A DNA stretch of 64,000 nucleotides from Hoeflea sp. 108 (lineage in GTDB: Bacteria > Pseudomonadota > Alphaproteobacteria > Rhizobiales > Rhizobiaceae), in NCBI RefSeq assembly GCF_000372965.1, contig NZ_KB890024.1, positions 1,180,839-1,244,838 on the forward strand, written 5' to 3'. The notes below the pieces were generated by a model that was given only the letters and a program-made list of their open reading frames with translations, ran no database searches and was not told the DNA's origin. The position numbers and the translations under genes were made by a program. Shown piece after piece: positions 15,785-24,249 of this stretch; within the stretch, counting starts at the first letter, position 1; each line of letters begins with the position of its first letter.

Positions 15785-17056
15785 ATGCGTGTTGCCGATA
15801 GCATCGAGACGATCGTCGAGCGCGGACTCTGCACCGGCTGCGGCGCCTGCGAAAGCCTGTTGGGTAAGGACGTGCTGCGTATGGGCCTTTCGCCCGAAGG
15901 TTTTATGCGCCCGCGTGGTCAGCGCCCGCTGCGGCAAGACGAGCAGAAGGCGGTGATGCAGGTTTGCGCCGGACGCAGCCAAACCGGTCTTGCAACGGGC
16001 AAGACAGTCCCGCACCGCATCTTCGGCACCATGCTGCATCTCGCCAAAGGCCATGCGACCGACCCGGAAATCCGCTTCAGGAGCGCCACCGGCGGTGTAC
16101 TCACCGCGCTCGCGGTCTATCTTGTCGAAAGCGGTGAGGTGGACGGCATCCTTCAGGTCGGTGTCTCCGCCGACAACCCGCTGCTCAACGAAGCCAGGTT
16201 CAACGCCACCCGCGAGCAGGTCGTCGCCTCGTCGGGTTCCCGCTACGGGCCGTCGGCGCCGCTCAAGGATGTCGGCGCCTTGCTCGACAGCGGCAGGCGC
16301 TTCGCCTTCATCGGTAAGCCTTGCGATGTCGCCACATTGCGCAATCTGGCGCGCGTCGACCCGCGCGTCGACCTGCAAATCCCTCACATGCTGGCTATGG
16401 TCTGCGGCGGCAATCCCAGCATCGCCGCCACCTATAACATCGTCAGGCGTTTCGGCGAGGACCACCGCGATGTCGAGGAGTTCCGCTATCGCGGCCACGG
16501 CTGGCCCGGCCCGACCTATCTGCGCGTGAAGCAGGGGCGCGAGCACAGCCAGACCTATGACGAAACCTGGTTCTCGAACCTGACCTACGAGCTGATGTTC
16601 CGCTGCAAGATCTGCGCCGACGGTACAGGCGAGCATGCCGATGTCGTCGCCGGCGACTGCTGGGTCATGGAAGGTGACAGGCCAAGCCACCGCGAGGCGG
16701 GCGACGGCTGGAACATGCATATCGCCCGCACCGAGCGCGGCAGGCAACTGATCGAGGATGCTGTCGTCGCCGGCTACATCCACGAGGAGGCGTTTTCAGT
16801 CGCCGAACTCGAGGCCATGCACGACGACCATGGCGCCAAGAAGCGCTCGGTCCTGTGGCGGCTTGCTGGTCTCGCCCTGACCGGCCAGCCCTATCCCGAT
16901 TATGGCGCGTTGCGCGTGGTGCAATCAGGCCTTGCCGCCAGCTGGCGCGAACGCTGGACCGCTTTCCGCGGCACGCTCGCCCGTTCGCTCAAACGCCGCA
17001 ACCGGGAGAGCCCGATCACCTCGGGGACCTTCGTTGCGGACACCAAGACAAGCTGA
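15785..17056 (+). CDS. FrhB-like Fe-S flavoprotein (coenzyme F420 hydrogenase beta-subunit family)
   Basis: This 423-residue protein belongs to the FrhB/FdhB family, whose members move electrons between Fe-S clusters, flavin and an acceptor. C16, C19 and C22 (LCTGCGAC) form part of an Fe-S motif. The family core RSATGGVLTALAVYLVESGE is present, followed by FIGKPCDVATLRNL. A second cysteine group is C274-x2-C277 and C292 (RCKICADG ... GDCW). The GGGAGGATG site 4-12 bases upstream supports the ATG at 15785. Nothing else in the window points to F420, so ferredoxin or a quinone is the more likely partner. It heads a tight operon with an aminotransferase, an SMP-30 protein and RidA. Its reaction is unknown. 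Confidence 0.82.
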   Translation: MRVADSIETIVERGLCTGCGACESLLGKDVLRMGLSPEGFMRPRGQRPLRQDEQKAVMQVCAGRSQTGLATGKTVPHRIFGTMLHLAKGHATDPEIRFRSATGGVLTALAVYLVESGEVDGILQVGVSADNPLLNEARFNATREQVVASSGSRYGPSAPLKDVGALLDSGRRFAFIGKPCDVATLRNLARVDPRVDLQIPHMLAMVCGGNPSIAATYNIVRRFGEDHRDVEEFRYRGHGWPGPTYLRVKQGREHSQTYDETWFSNLTYELMFRCKICADGTGEHADVVAGDCWVMEGDRPSHREAGDGWNMHIARTERGRQLIEDAVVAGYIHEEAFSVAELEAMHDDHGAKKRSVLWRLAGLALTGQPYPDYGALRVVQSGLAASWRERWTAFRGTLARSLKRRNRESPITSGTFVADTKTS

Positions 17057-17079
17057 GAACAATCACCAAGGAGGAAACC

Positions 17080-18300
17080 ATGTCTGTCGATCATCTGCGC
17101 GCCAAGCTCTCGGGCTCCGGCCCAGCCCTGTTCTTTCCGGACCCCGAAGTGCCGGCGATCTTCAATTTCGACCAAGGCCTGGCAGCACCCGAGACCTTCC
17201 CAACCGACGACCTCGTTCGTCTCGCCCGCAAGGCGCTGGACGAGCATGGCGCCAAGGTGCTCGACTATTTCGACCCGGCCACTGGCTATGAAGAACTCGT
17301 CTTCGGCTACAAGGGCCTGCGCAAGGAAATCGCTGACCGCATCGAGCGCACCCAGGGCAAGCAGCTGGGCACGCTCGGCGTCATCCTGACCTCTGGCTCG
17401 GTGCAGGGCATCGCGCTCGCCGCCAACGGATACGTCAATCCCGGTGATGTCGTCGTCGCCGAGGCCGCATCCTTTCCCTATGCGCTGCGCTTCATGCAGA
17501 TGGCCGGCGGCGACCTGCGCACTGTGGCAGTGGACGACCATGGCATGGACATCGATGCGCTCGAAACCCTGCTCAAGAAGGTCAAGGCCGAGGGCAAGAA
17601 GGTCAAGGTTGTCTACACCATCCCGACGTTCCAGACACCGACCTGCACCGAAATGTCGGTACCGCGCCGCAAGCAGCTGCTGAAGCTTGCCAGGGAGCAT
17701 GACTTCCTCATCATCGAGGACAATGTGTATGGCGATCTGCGTTTTGCCGGCGAGGAATTGCCAACCCTGCTCAGCCTCGACACCGATGACCGCGTCATCC
17801 AGTGCGGCAGTTTCTCCAAGATCGTGGCTCCGGCGCTGCGCCTCGGCTGGATCGCCGGTCCGGCCGCGGCCATCGAACCCATCGCCGCCGTGCGCCAGGA
17901 CCTTGGCGTCAGCCAGTGGTACTCCCGCGTCATGGCCTCGTTCATGGCCGACGGCCTGCTTGAGGACCACATCGCCGAGGTCAACAAGGTCTACAAGAGC
18001 AAGGCCGAGACGGCGGCGCGCGCGGTACGCGATCATTGCGGCAACTACGTCACCTTCCGCATGCCGCAGGGCTCGTTCTACCTCTGGCTCGAGATCGACG
18101 AGCGTGTCGACTGGCAGCGCGCGGCCGAGCTGTCGGCCAAGGAGGGCATCTTCTTCCGTCCCGGCGAACGTTTCATGGGTGAGACCGACGGTCGCCAGTT
18201 CCTGCGCCTCGCCTACAGCCATGTCAGCGAAGACATCATCGAGCGCGGTATCAGGAAGCTCGGCGAAATCCTCAGCGCCTGCGCCAGGGTTCCGGCATGA
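17080..18300 (+). CDS. PLP-dependent class I/II aminotransferase (MocR/2-aminoadipate-type fold)
   Basis: This 406-residue fold-type I PLP enzyme has its Schiff-base lysine at K247 (CGSFSKIVAPALRLGW). It also has the substrate-tyrosine region IIEDNVYGDLRF and the C-terminal carboxylate-binding Arg in FLRLAYSHV. It resembles 2-aminoadipate/aromatic aminotransferases and lacks a MocR DNA-binding domain. AAGGAGG before the ATG at 17080 fixes the start. It lies 23 bases after the FrhB-like gene and overlaps the SMP-30 gene by 4 bases. The amino donor and acceptor cannot be read from the sequence. A RidA protein in the same unit fits a reaction that releases reactive enamines or imines. Confidence 0.9.
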   Translation: MSVDHLRAKLSGSGPALFFPDPEVPAIFNFDQGLAAPETFPTDDLVRLARKALDEHGAKVLDYFDPATGYEELVFGYKGLRKEIADRIERTQGKQLGTLGVILTSGSVQGIALAANGYVNPGDVVVAEAASFPYALRFMQMAGGDLRTVAVDDHGMDIDALETLLKKVKAEGKKVKVVYTIPTFQTPTCTEMSVPRRKQLLKLAREHDFLIIEDNVYGDLRFAGEELPTLLSLDTDDRVIQCGSFSKIVAPALRLGWIAGPAAAIEPIAAVRQDLGVSQWYSRVMASFMADGLLEDHIAEVNKVYKSKAETAARAVRDHCGNYVTFRMPQGSFYLWLEIDERVDWQRAAELSAKEGIFFRPGERFMGETDGRQFLRLAYSHVSEDIIERGIRKLGEILSACARVPA

Positions 18301-19148
18301 CGATTTCGGTTCGCACGATCGCGGGGGGATTTGTCTATCCCGAATGCCCCCGCTGGCATGACGGCCAGCTATGGTTCGCCGATCAGCACGATGGTCTCGT
18401 CCATGTTCTGGATGGCGACGGCACGCGTCGCGACAACTTCGCCGTTCCCGGCGGCCCATCCGGCATGGGCTGGCTGCCGGATGGCGACCTGCTCGTCGTC
18501 TCGATGAACGACCGCAAGCTGTTTCGGCGGCTTGGGGATGGCAAGCTGGTGCTTCATGCCGATCTCGCCGGCGTCCACCCGTTCCACTCCAACGACATGA
18601 TCGTCGACGCTGAGGGCCGCGCCTATGTCGGCAACATCGGCTTCGACTTCTATGCCGGCCAGCCGCCGGCGCCGACGGTGCTCGCTACGGTTTCGCCGGA
18701 TGGCGAGGTTGGCATAGCAGCCGATGGGCTTATGTGTCCCAACGGCGCTGTCATCACAGCTGATGGCAGCACACTCGTTATCGCCGAGTCGATGGCTGCA
18801 CGTCTGACCGCCTTCGACATAGGCTCTGACGGCAGCTTGTCCAACCGCCGGCTGTTTGCAGCGCTCGACGGCCATGTGCCCGACGGCATCTGCCTCGACG
18901 CCGAAGGCCATGTCTGGGCGGCCTCGCCTTATGAAAAGATGGTGTTGCGTGTCAGCCCTGCCGGCGAGATCGTCGACCGCATCGTCATCCCAGATGCCAG
19001 CCCCTATTCCTGCATGCTCGGCGGTGCGGATGGCCGCGACCTCTTCATCTGCGTCGCCCCGCACCACGCCCCTGAAATCACCACCAAGCTGAGGGGAGGG
19101 CGCATCGACGTCGTCCGCGCGCCAGCGCCGGGAGCAGGACGGCCATGA
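18297..19148 (+). CDS. SMP-30/gluconolactonase family lactone hydrolase
   Basis: This 283-residue six-bladed beta-propeller belongs to the SMP-30/regucalcin/gluconolactonase family. The expected divalent-metal ligands are present at E16 (YPECPRW), N149 (CPNGAV) and D196 (PDGICLD), with N99-D100 (HSNDM) in the substrate loop. Relatives open sugar lactones to acids. Start and stop overlap both neighbours by 4 bases (ATGA), showing translational coupling with the aminotransferase and RidA genes. This places a lactone-opening step in the same pathway as a transamination, for example catabolism of an amino sugar acid or a cyclic amino acid; that is inference. Confidence 0.9.
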   Translation: MTISVRTIAGGFVYPECPRWHDGQLWFADQHDGLVHVLDGDGTRRDNFAVPGGPSGMGWLPDGDLLVVSMNDRKLFRRLGDGKLVLHADLAGVHPFHSNDMIVDAEGRAYVGNIGFDFYAGQPPAPTVLATVSPDGEVGIAADGLMCPNGAVITADGSTLVIAESMAARLTAFDIGSDGSLSNRRLFAALDGHVPDGICLDAEGHVWAASPYEKMVLRVSPAGEIVDRIVIPDASPYSCMLGGADGRDLFICVAPHHAPEITTKLRGGRIDVVRAPAPGAGRP

Positions 19149-19549
19149 GCAACGTCGCACGTCTCAACCCACCAGGCATGGCGTTCCCCGGCATGAGCCA
19201 GGCCGTCGGCTGCGGCGACTTCGTACTGGTCTCCGGACAGGTGGCCCTGAAGGACAAACAGATCATTTGTGTCGGCGATCCCGCCGGGCAGACCGAACAG
19301 GTGTTCCGCAACATCGAGGCGGTGCTGGGCGAGGCAGGTCTCGACCTCGGTCATGTCGTGTCGCTGCGCTGCTATCTGACCAGCGCGGACGCCTACCAGG
19401 CCTATGCTTCGGTCAAGAACCGCATCTTCGCCGACAATCCGCCGGCCACCACCGCTATGGTCGTCACGGCACTCGTCCTGCCCGAGATCATGGTCGAGGT
19501 CGAGGCGGTCGCCTGGCGCCACGCGCTTGCCAAACCGCCTGCGGTGTAG
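19145..19549 (+). CDS. RidA family enamine/imine deaminase
   Basis: This 134-residue RidA/YjgF/UK114 protein hydrolyses reactive 2-aminoacrylate-type enamines and imines made by PLP enzymes. Family features include the early segment GCGDFVLVSGQVAL, the Arg-containing SLRCYLTS and the late Glu in IMVEVEAVAW. It is the fourth gene of the operon and overlaps SMP-30 by 4 bases. Co-translation with an aminotransferase suggests that it protects or completes that enzyme's reaction. Some RidA-branch proteins are specific pathway enzymes rather than general protectors, and the operon position favours a specific role. Confidence 0.92.
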   Translation: MSNVARLNPPGMAFPGMSQAVGCGDFVLVSGQVALKDKQIICVGDPAGQTEQVFRNIEAVLGEAGLDLGHVVSLRCYLTSADAYQAYASVKNRIFADNPPATTAMVVTALVLPEIMVEVEAVAWRHALAKPPAV

Positions 19550-19619
19550 AACCTAGCCGCTAGCCAAAAATTGGCCGAGTCGGGTCCGCCCGGCCGGCCG
19601 CGCTTGCGGAGGCCCGATC

Positions 19620-19970
19620 TTGTCCATCACCATGTACGGCATCAAGAACTGCGACACGATCAAGAAGGCTCGCAGCTGGCTCGAGGGGCACGGCGTCGCC
19701 TACGACTTCCACGACTACAAGGCCGTCGGCATCGACCGCAAGAGCTTGGAAAAATGGGTCAAGGAGTTCGGCTGGGAGACTGTACTCAACCGCGCCGGAA
19801 CCACCTTCAAGAAGCTGCCCGACACAGACAAGGAAGGCCTCGATGCCGAAAAGGCGATCGCCCTGATGCTCGCGCAGCCCTCGATGATCAAACGCCCGAT
19901 GCTCGATCTCGGCAGCCGCCGCCTCGTCGGCTTCAAGCCTGAGGCCTACGAGGCCGCATTCCCGGGATAA
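19620..19970 (+). CDS. ArsC/Spx-fold protein, YffB type
   Basis: This 116-residue thioredoxin-fold protein of the ArsC/Spx/YffB family resembles E. coli YffB closely (YGIKNCDTIKKARSWLE, FHDYK, GWETVLNRAGTTFKKL, MIKRPML). The single N-terminal Cys (C11) is where ArsC has its catalytic Cys, but the arsenate-binding Arg triad is not obvious, as in YffB, so glutathione-linked chemistry is more likely than arsenate reduction. The start is a TTG at 19620 with GGAGG upstream; an ATG at 19632 is the alternative. It stands 70 bases after ridA and may share its transcript or be separate. Confidence 0.85.
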   Translation: MSITMYGIKNCDTIKKARSWLEGHGVAYDFHDYKAVGIDRKSLEKWVKEFGWETVLNRAGTTFKKLPDTDKEGLDAEKAIALMLAQPSMIKRPMLDLGSRRLVGFKPEAYEAAFPG

Positions 19971-20019
19971 TGGACGCGGCCGCTGCCGGTGGACAATGTC
20001 CGCGCTCTCGGGCCGCCGG

Positions 20020-20916
20020 CTATTTCGCCTTTGTGCCGAACCGCGCCATTGTCGCCGCCACCTCCTCGCGCAGCCACGTTGTGAAATCGCGCACCTTGCG
20101 GCCCGGGCGATCCATCTTCGAGCTGACCAGATAATAGCCCAGCCCGCTGGCAACGGTGATGCCGAACGGCGCCACCAGCCGCCCGTCGGCCAGCGCATCG
20201 GCCGACAAGAGCTGCCAGGCCAGCGCCACACCCTGTCCGCCCACCGCCGCGTCGATGCCGAGGATCGGGTCGGTGAAGGATGGCCCCGCCCGCTGCACCG
20301 GGAACGGCTTCTGCAGCCCCGCCGCCTCGAACCAGCGCTCCCAGCTGATCATCGTGCTCTCGTCGGCGATGACGGGCAGATGTGCGAGATCGGCAGGCTC
20401 CCTCAGTTTCGCGGCAAGAGCCGGCGCGCAGACGGGAAAAACCTCCTGCGCCAGAAGCAGCTCCGCCCGCACGCCGGGCCATGTGCCGTCGCCCATGCGG
20501 ATCGCGAGATCGACGTCGGTATGGTCGAGATCGACCAGCCCGGTCGAAGCGTCGATCCTGAGCTTGATCTCGGGGTGGCGCTGGTTGAAGCGGGCGAGCC
20601 TGGGCACCAGGAAGCGCGAGGCGAAAGCCGGCGCCACCGACACCACCAGCACGTTCGAGCTTGTCTCCTCGGCCAGCGCCACCGCGCGGCCGAGTTCCTG
20701 GAAACCAGTTGTCAGCCGCGTGCAAAACTCCGCCCCGAAGCCGGTCAGCGCTAGTCTCGCGCCGGTGCGCTGGAAAATGGCGCGGCCAAGCTGCGCTTCG
20801 GTGCGGCCAATCTGCTGGCTGACCGCGCTGGTCGAGACACCGAGCTCCTCTGCCGCCTTGACCAGTGAGCCACAGCGCGCGACGCTCTCGACCGCACGGA
20901 GCCCGTTCAGATGCAC
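20020..20916 (-). CDS. LysR family regulator, GcvA-like
   Basis: This 298-residue LysR protein of the GcvA branch has the helix-turn-helix in SLVKAAEELGVSTSAVSQQI and an effector domain (about residues 90-295) with the GcvA-type segments VDLDHTDVDLAIRMGDGTWP and GGQGVALAWQLL. The start is a GTG at 20916, the only usable start codon downstream of an in-frame stop. It is divergent from the 67-residue gene at 21033, with 116 bases between them, and the two are probably linked by shared control. It faces yffB tail to tail. The target beyond the small gene is unknown. Confidence 0.88.
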   Translation of the reverse strand: MHLNGLRAVESVARCGSLVKAAEELGVSTSAVSQQIGRTEAQLGRAIFQRTGARLALTGFGAEFCTRLTTGFQELGRAVALAEETSSNVLVVSVAPAFASRFLVPRLARFNQRHPEIKLRIDASTGLVDLDHTDVDLAIRMGDGTWPGVRAELLLAQEVFPVCAPALAAKLREPADLAHLPVIADESTMISWERWFEAAGLQKPFPVQRAGPSFTDPILGIDAAVGGQGVALAWQLLSADALADGRLVAPFGITVASGLGYYLVSSKMDRPGRKVRDFTTWLREEVAATMARFGTKAK

Positions 20917-21032
20917 ACGATTGAGTGCCTGACTTGAGATTTTCTAAACTCCGTCTGCGGCAATCTTGATTGATGAGTGAGCGTTTTTAGCGAAAATACA
21001 GTGAAAGGACCAACGCTTTCAGGAGAAGTCAG

Positions 21033-21236
21033 ATGAAGATTTTCTCAAGCCTCGCTACCCTGCTGCAAGGCCAGCACGATATCAACGGCATCGACAGTGA
21101 GCGTTTCCTCGCCTGGCTGCACGATCCGCTGTCCCATCCCGACATCGCGCGCATGGACGAACGCGCGCTCGCCGACCTGCCGCTCGGTCGCGGCTCCAGG
21201 CCGGTTTTGTCGGCGCCCGGCGAGTGCCGTGCCTAG
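21033..21236 (+). CDS. Small conserved protein, DUF1127-like sequence style
   Basis: This is a 67-residue soluble protein. A GGAG ribosome site 9 bases before the ATG supports it, as does its place divergent from a LysR gene. The middle part, HPDIARMDERALADLPLGRG, recalls the short Arg-rich DUF1127-like proteins of rhizobia, some of which act in RNA or phosphate control. The family match is weak and I do not assign a function. Its last 4 bases overlap the end of the convergent MAPEG gene. Divergent pairing with a GcvA-like regulator suggests that it is the regulated gene. Confidence 0.7.
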   Translation: MKIFSSLATLLQGQHDINGIDSERFLAWLHDPLSHPDIARMDERALADLPLGRGSRPVLSAPGECRA

Positions 21237-21637
21237 AGCAACAGAAATGCGTGGCCGAGCACGCCGAGCGCTGCCGTCGCAATCGTCAGCACGCTGAGTC
21301 CGAAGCCGGTCGCGCGCTGCCATTGCGACGCCTCGGCGTGGGTGAAATGCCAGGCATGCACGGCGCGGCCGAAGGTGAAGCCAGCACCCAGCACATGGAT
21401 TGCCACAGCTGGCGCTCCGAGTGCCGCGGCAAATCCAAGCAGCACCAGCATGACGGGGATGTTCTCGATGGCGTTGGCATGGCCACGCATCGTCCGACCG
21501 AGATGCGCAACCCCGCCGTCGCCGATCAGCACCATGTGCTTACGCCGCACCATCGCGGTTGCCGTCGTCAGCCACAGCAGGATCAGGGCATTGAGCGCCG
21601 CATAGAGGGCTGCTGCGGCAAGGGCTGACTGGTTCAT
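21233..21637 (-). CDS. MAPEG family membrane protein
   Basis: This 134-residue membrane protein has four predicted helices and the MAPEG (membrane-associated eicosanoid/glutathione metabolism) pattern: RRKHMVLIGDGG then RTMRGHANAIENIPVMLVLL. Bacterial MAPEG proteins are often called glutathione S-transferase-like, but few have a proven reaction. The conserved RGHxNxxEN segment is intact, so the glutathione site may work. It is convergent with the small protein gene and divergent from bacA. The ATG at 21637 is the natural start. Confidence 0.88.
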   Translation of the reverse strand: MNQSALAAAALYAALNALILLWLTTATAMVRRKHMVLIGDGGVAHLGRTMRGHANAIENIPVMLVLLGFAAALGAPAVAIHVLGAGFTFGRAVHAWHFTHAEASQWQRATGFGLSVLTIATAALGVLGHAFLLL

Positions 21638-21799
21638 GGCGTCCCCACGTTACCTAAGTGTAATCTGCAAGAGCCGAAAATCGCCACGATCTCGGGCGCA
21701 ATGCAATATGCGCGCCCACTGGGATTCCCATCAGGCGCGAAGTATGACTTCATGCGGCAAATCGCATATGCCGCTGAACGCCGAAAGGAACCCGGAAGC

Positions 21800-23077
21800 G
21801 TGTTCGTATCCTTCTTCCCGCAGCCGAAATTGTTTTTCACCTCGGCTGCTGTCTGGAGCCTGGTGCTCGTGCTCCTGTGGTTCTTCGGCGGCGAACAGTT
21901 GGGCGCTGCTTTCGGCATGCCGCCTGCAGCGGCGGACGCGCCCAAGATCATCGGTATCTCGGTATTCTGGTCGCCGCCCTTTCTGTGGTTTTATATCTAT
22001 TTCTTTTTCGGCGTCGTGGTCTTCTATGCCTTCTGGAGTTGGTATTCGCCTCATCCCTGGCAGCGCTGGTCGATCCTTGGTACGGCCCTAATTCTCTTCG
22101 TGGTCTACTTCCAGGTCCAGGTCAGTGTCGCCGTCAACAACTGGTACGGTCCGTTTTATGACCTGATCCAGAATGTCCTGTCCAAGACAACGACGGCGAC
22201 CGACGAACAGCTCTATTGGCAGATCGCCAGCTTTGCCGGCCTGGCGCTGGTCGGCATGAATGTCGCTGTGGTCAATGCCTTCTTTGTTAGCCACTGGGTC
22301 TTCCGTTGGCGTATGGCGATGAACGGTTACTACATGGAGCATTGGGGTCGGTTGCGCCACATAGAAGGCGCCGCTCAACGCGTGCAGGAAGACACGATGC
22401 GCTTCGCTCAGATCATGGAGGGATTGGGCGTCAATTTCATCGATTCCATCATGACGCTCATTGCGTTCACGCCTGTGCTTATCCAACTGTCGACGCACAT
22501 CACCCATCTGCCGCTACTGGGTGAAGTCAAGCAACCGCTACTCGTTGCCGCGATCGCCTGGTCGCTGTTCGGCACAATCAGCTTGGCGCTGGCGGGCTAC
22601 AAACTGCCAGGCCTGCAGTTCCGCAACCAGCGTGTCGAGGCAGCCTACCGCAAGGAGCTGGTCTATGGCGAGGATCATGAAGATCGTGCCCAGCCTGCGA
22701 CGGTTGCTGAGTTGTTCGAAAACGTTCGCCGCAATTATTTTCGGCTCTATTTCCACTACGTCTACTTCAATGTTGTCCGTTACACCTATCTCCAGGCCAA
22801 CAACATCTTTTCGCTGATCGTCATGGTTCCATCGGTCGCGGCCCAGAAGCTGACGCTCGGCCTGATGAACCAGATCAGCTACGCATTCTCGCAGGTCACC
22901 AGCTCGTTCCAGTTCCTGGTCAATTCATGGTCGACGATCGTCGAGCTTTTGTCGGTCTACAAGCGCCTTCGCGCCTTTGAGGCGACGCTCGCCGGCGACC
23001 AATTGCCCGACATCGATAAGCGATATCTCGAGCGGGAAAAGGCTGGCATGAGGCCGGAAGATCAGCCGGTGGCATGA
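21800..23077 (+). CDS. bacA: BacA/SbmA-type peptide transporter
   Basis: This 425-residue inner-membrane protein is homologous to Sinorhizobium BacA and E. coli SbmA. It has the family start (VFVSFFPQPKLFF), the motif NNWYGPFYDLIQNVL and about seven helices arranged like an ABC transporter membrane domain, but no ATPase domain; SbmA works with the proton gradient. These proteins take up peptides such as NCR, Bac7 and microcins, and affect very-long-chain fatty acid lipid A. BacA is essential for bacteroid survival in several legume symbioses and for Brucella persistence. I chose the GTG at 21800 because BacA and SbmA begin there; an ATG at 21701 would add 33 residues without family match. Confidence 0.88.
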   Translation: MFVSFFPQPKLFFTSAAVWSLVLVLLWFFGGEQLGAAFGMPPAAADAPKIIGISVFWSPPFLWFYIYFFFGVVVFYAFWSWYSPHPWQRWSILGTALILFVVYFQVQVSVAVNNWYGPFYDLIQNVLSKTTTATDEQLYWQIASFAGLALVGMNVAVVNAFFVSHWVFRWRMAMNGYYMEHWGRLRHIEGAAQRVQEDTMRFAQIMEGLGVNFIDSIMTLIAFTPVLIQLSTHITHLPLLGEVKQPLLVAAIAWSLFGTISLALAGYKLPGLQFRNQRVEAAYRKELVYGEDHEDRAQPATVAELFENVRRNYFRLYFHYVYFNVVRYTYLQANNIFSLIVMVPSVAAQKLTLGLMNQISYAFSQVTSSFQFLVNSWSTIVELLSVYKRLRAFEATLAGDQLPDIDKRYLEREKAGMRPEDQPVA

Positions 23078-23250
23078 TCATGGTGTCATGACGTCGACAG
23101 CCTTCTTCCCAGGAGGAAGAGGGGCGGGGTGGTGAGGGCAAGGCACAAGCTTCGACGCTTGCCGTCTTTAAGCTAACGCCCCGCTTTCTGTCCTTCCCAC
23201 AAGGGAGGAGGGGCGTCATCGTCCTGCTTGAAATCGAAAACGTCCTGCAT
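23078..23250. other. Inverted-repeat-rich spacer between bacA and a NodB-fold gene
   Basis: The spacer between these convergent genes holds several inverted pairs, including GGCAAG (near 23137) with CTTGCC (near 23158) and a GGGGCGGGG stretch facing CGCCCCGC. CCC-ACAA-GGG near 23200 adds a small hairpin. It looks like rhizobial spacer DNA that can end transcripts from both sides. No gene is seen. Confidence 0.4.
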
Positions 23251-24249
23251 TCACCCGCCGGTCTGCACCGGCGCAGCGTCCTTCTGTCGCCCGACATAGT
23301 CGGCATAGCTGATGCACTCGACATCCGACTTCACGCAGACCTCTCCGGCAAAACGCTCCAGCGCGCGCCAGTAGGCGCCGTCGTTCATCAGCGTGAAATG
23401 GAAACCCACCTGCAGCGGGATGCGGCTGCCATCGAACTGCTTGTCGAAAGCCGCCTTGAACGCGTCATAGGCGCGCTTCTCGTAAATGGGTGCTTCCCCA
23501 GGTTTCTCCACCCCGCCCGAGTGGCGGACATAGAGATTGTAGTCCATGGCGATGATGCGCCGCTCGGACGGACCCTCGGCAATCTGCGGCAAGGCAAATT
23601 CCATCATGCCGCGATCCGGCTTTGGCGCCTCCGGCCCGCGCGACACGCCGCTGGCGTTGTAGGCAAAGCCCTTGTCCAGCAGCACCGACGTCAGCGCCTT
23701 GTTCTCCGACAGATATGGTGCGCGAAATCCCTTCACCGAGGCGGCGATATGGGCCCAGTTCGATGGCTCCGGCGAAATGCCATTGATCTTGTAGGTGTCG
23801 CGCATGATTTGGGAAAAGGCGTCGAATTCCTTCGTCCAATCGGCCTTGCTCCACTTGCCGCCGTCGAAATGGCCGCAGCCATGGCTGGCGATGTCGTGGC
23901 CTTCGGCCGCGGCGAGATTGATCTGTTCGAGCCGGTCGACCACCTCCTGCTTCGATTGCGCGAAGCCGACGTTTGAGCGGCCGGGCGACTTGCCTGGCGC
24001 CAGATATTCGCCCCTGGTCTCGCGCGACAGCAGGAAGACACATGAGAGAAAATAGGTGAAGCGCGCGCCGGTGCGGGCCGCAAGGTTTCGGCTGCGCTGC
24101 CACTGCGCAAGGTCATGGGCGCCATCGAAGGAGATCAGCACGATCTGCTTGGGCTTCACCTCGTCAACCTTGGGGGCAGGACTCGCTGCCGCCGGCCCGG
24201 CGGCGAGCGATGCGGAAATAAGGGCACAGACGCTAAACGCTTTGGTCAT
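23251..24249 (-). CDS. Secreted polysaccharide deacetylase-like (NodB-fold) protein
   Basis: This 332-residue protein has a signal peptide (about residues 1-22) and a NodB homology domain. The first motif is SFDGAHD (40-46) in place of the usual TFDDG, keeping an Asp near the catalytic base position. The metal motif H123-GCG-H127 and a later FRAPYL are present. NodB-fold enzymes remove N- or O-acetyl groups from chitin, peptidoglycan or exopolysaccharide. The altered first motif means that activity should be tested, not assumed. It is convergent with bacA and divergent from the YfgM-like gene. A periplasmic place next to an envelope transporter suggests a cell-surface role. Confidence 0.85.
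   Translation of the reverse strand: MTKAFSVCALISASLAAGPAAASPAPKVDEVKPKQIVLISFDGAHDLAQWQRSRNLAARTGARFTYFLSCVFLLSRETRGEYLAPGKSPGRSNVGFAQSKQEVVDRLEQINLAAAEGHDIASHGCGHFDGGKWSKADWTKEFDAFSQIMRDTYKINGISPEPSNWAHIAASVKGFRAPYLSENKALTSVLLDKGFAYNASGVSRGPEAPKPDRGMMEFALPQIAEGPSERRIIAMDYNLYVRHSGGVEKPGEAPIYEKRAYDAFKAAFDKQFDGSRIPLQVGFHFTLMNDGAYWRALERFAGEVCVKSDVECISYADYVGRQKDAAPVQTGG

Noticed and set aside
15785..17056. True coenzyme F420 hydrogenase
   Set aside because: No other hydrogenase subunit or F420 biosynthesis gene is in the window, and FrhB-family proteins act widely without F420.
19620..19970. Arsenate reductase
   Set aside because: It matches YffB much better than ArsC, and no other ars genes are nearby.
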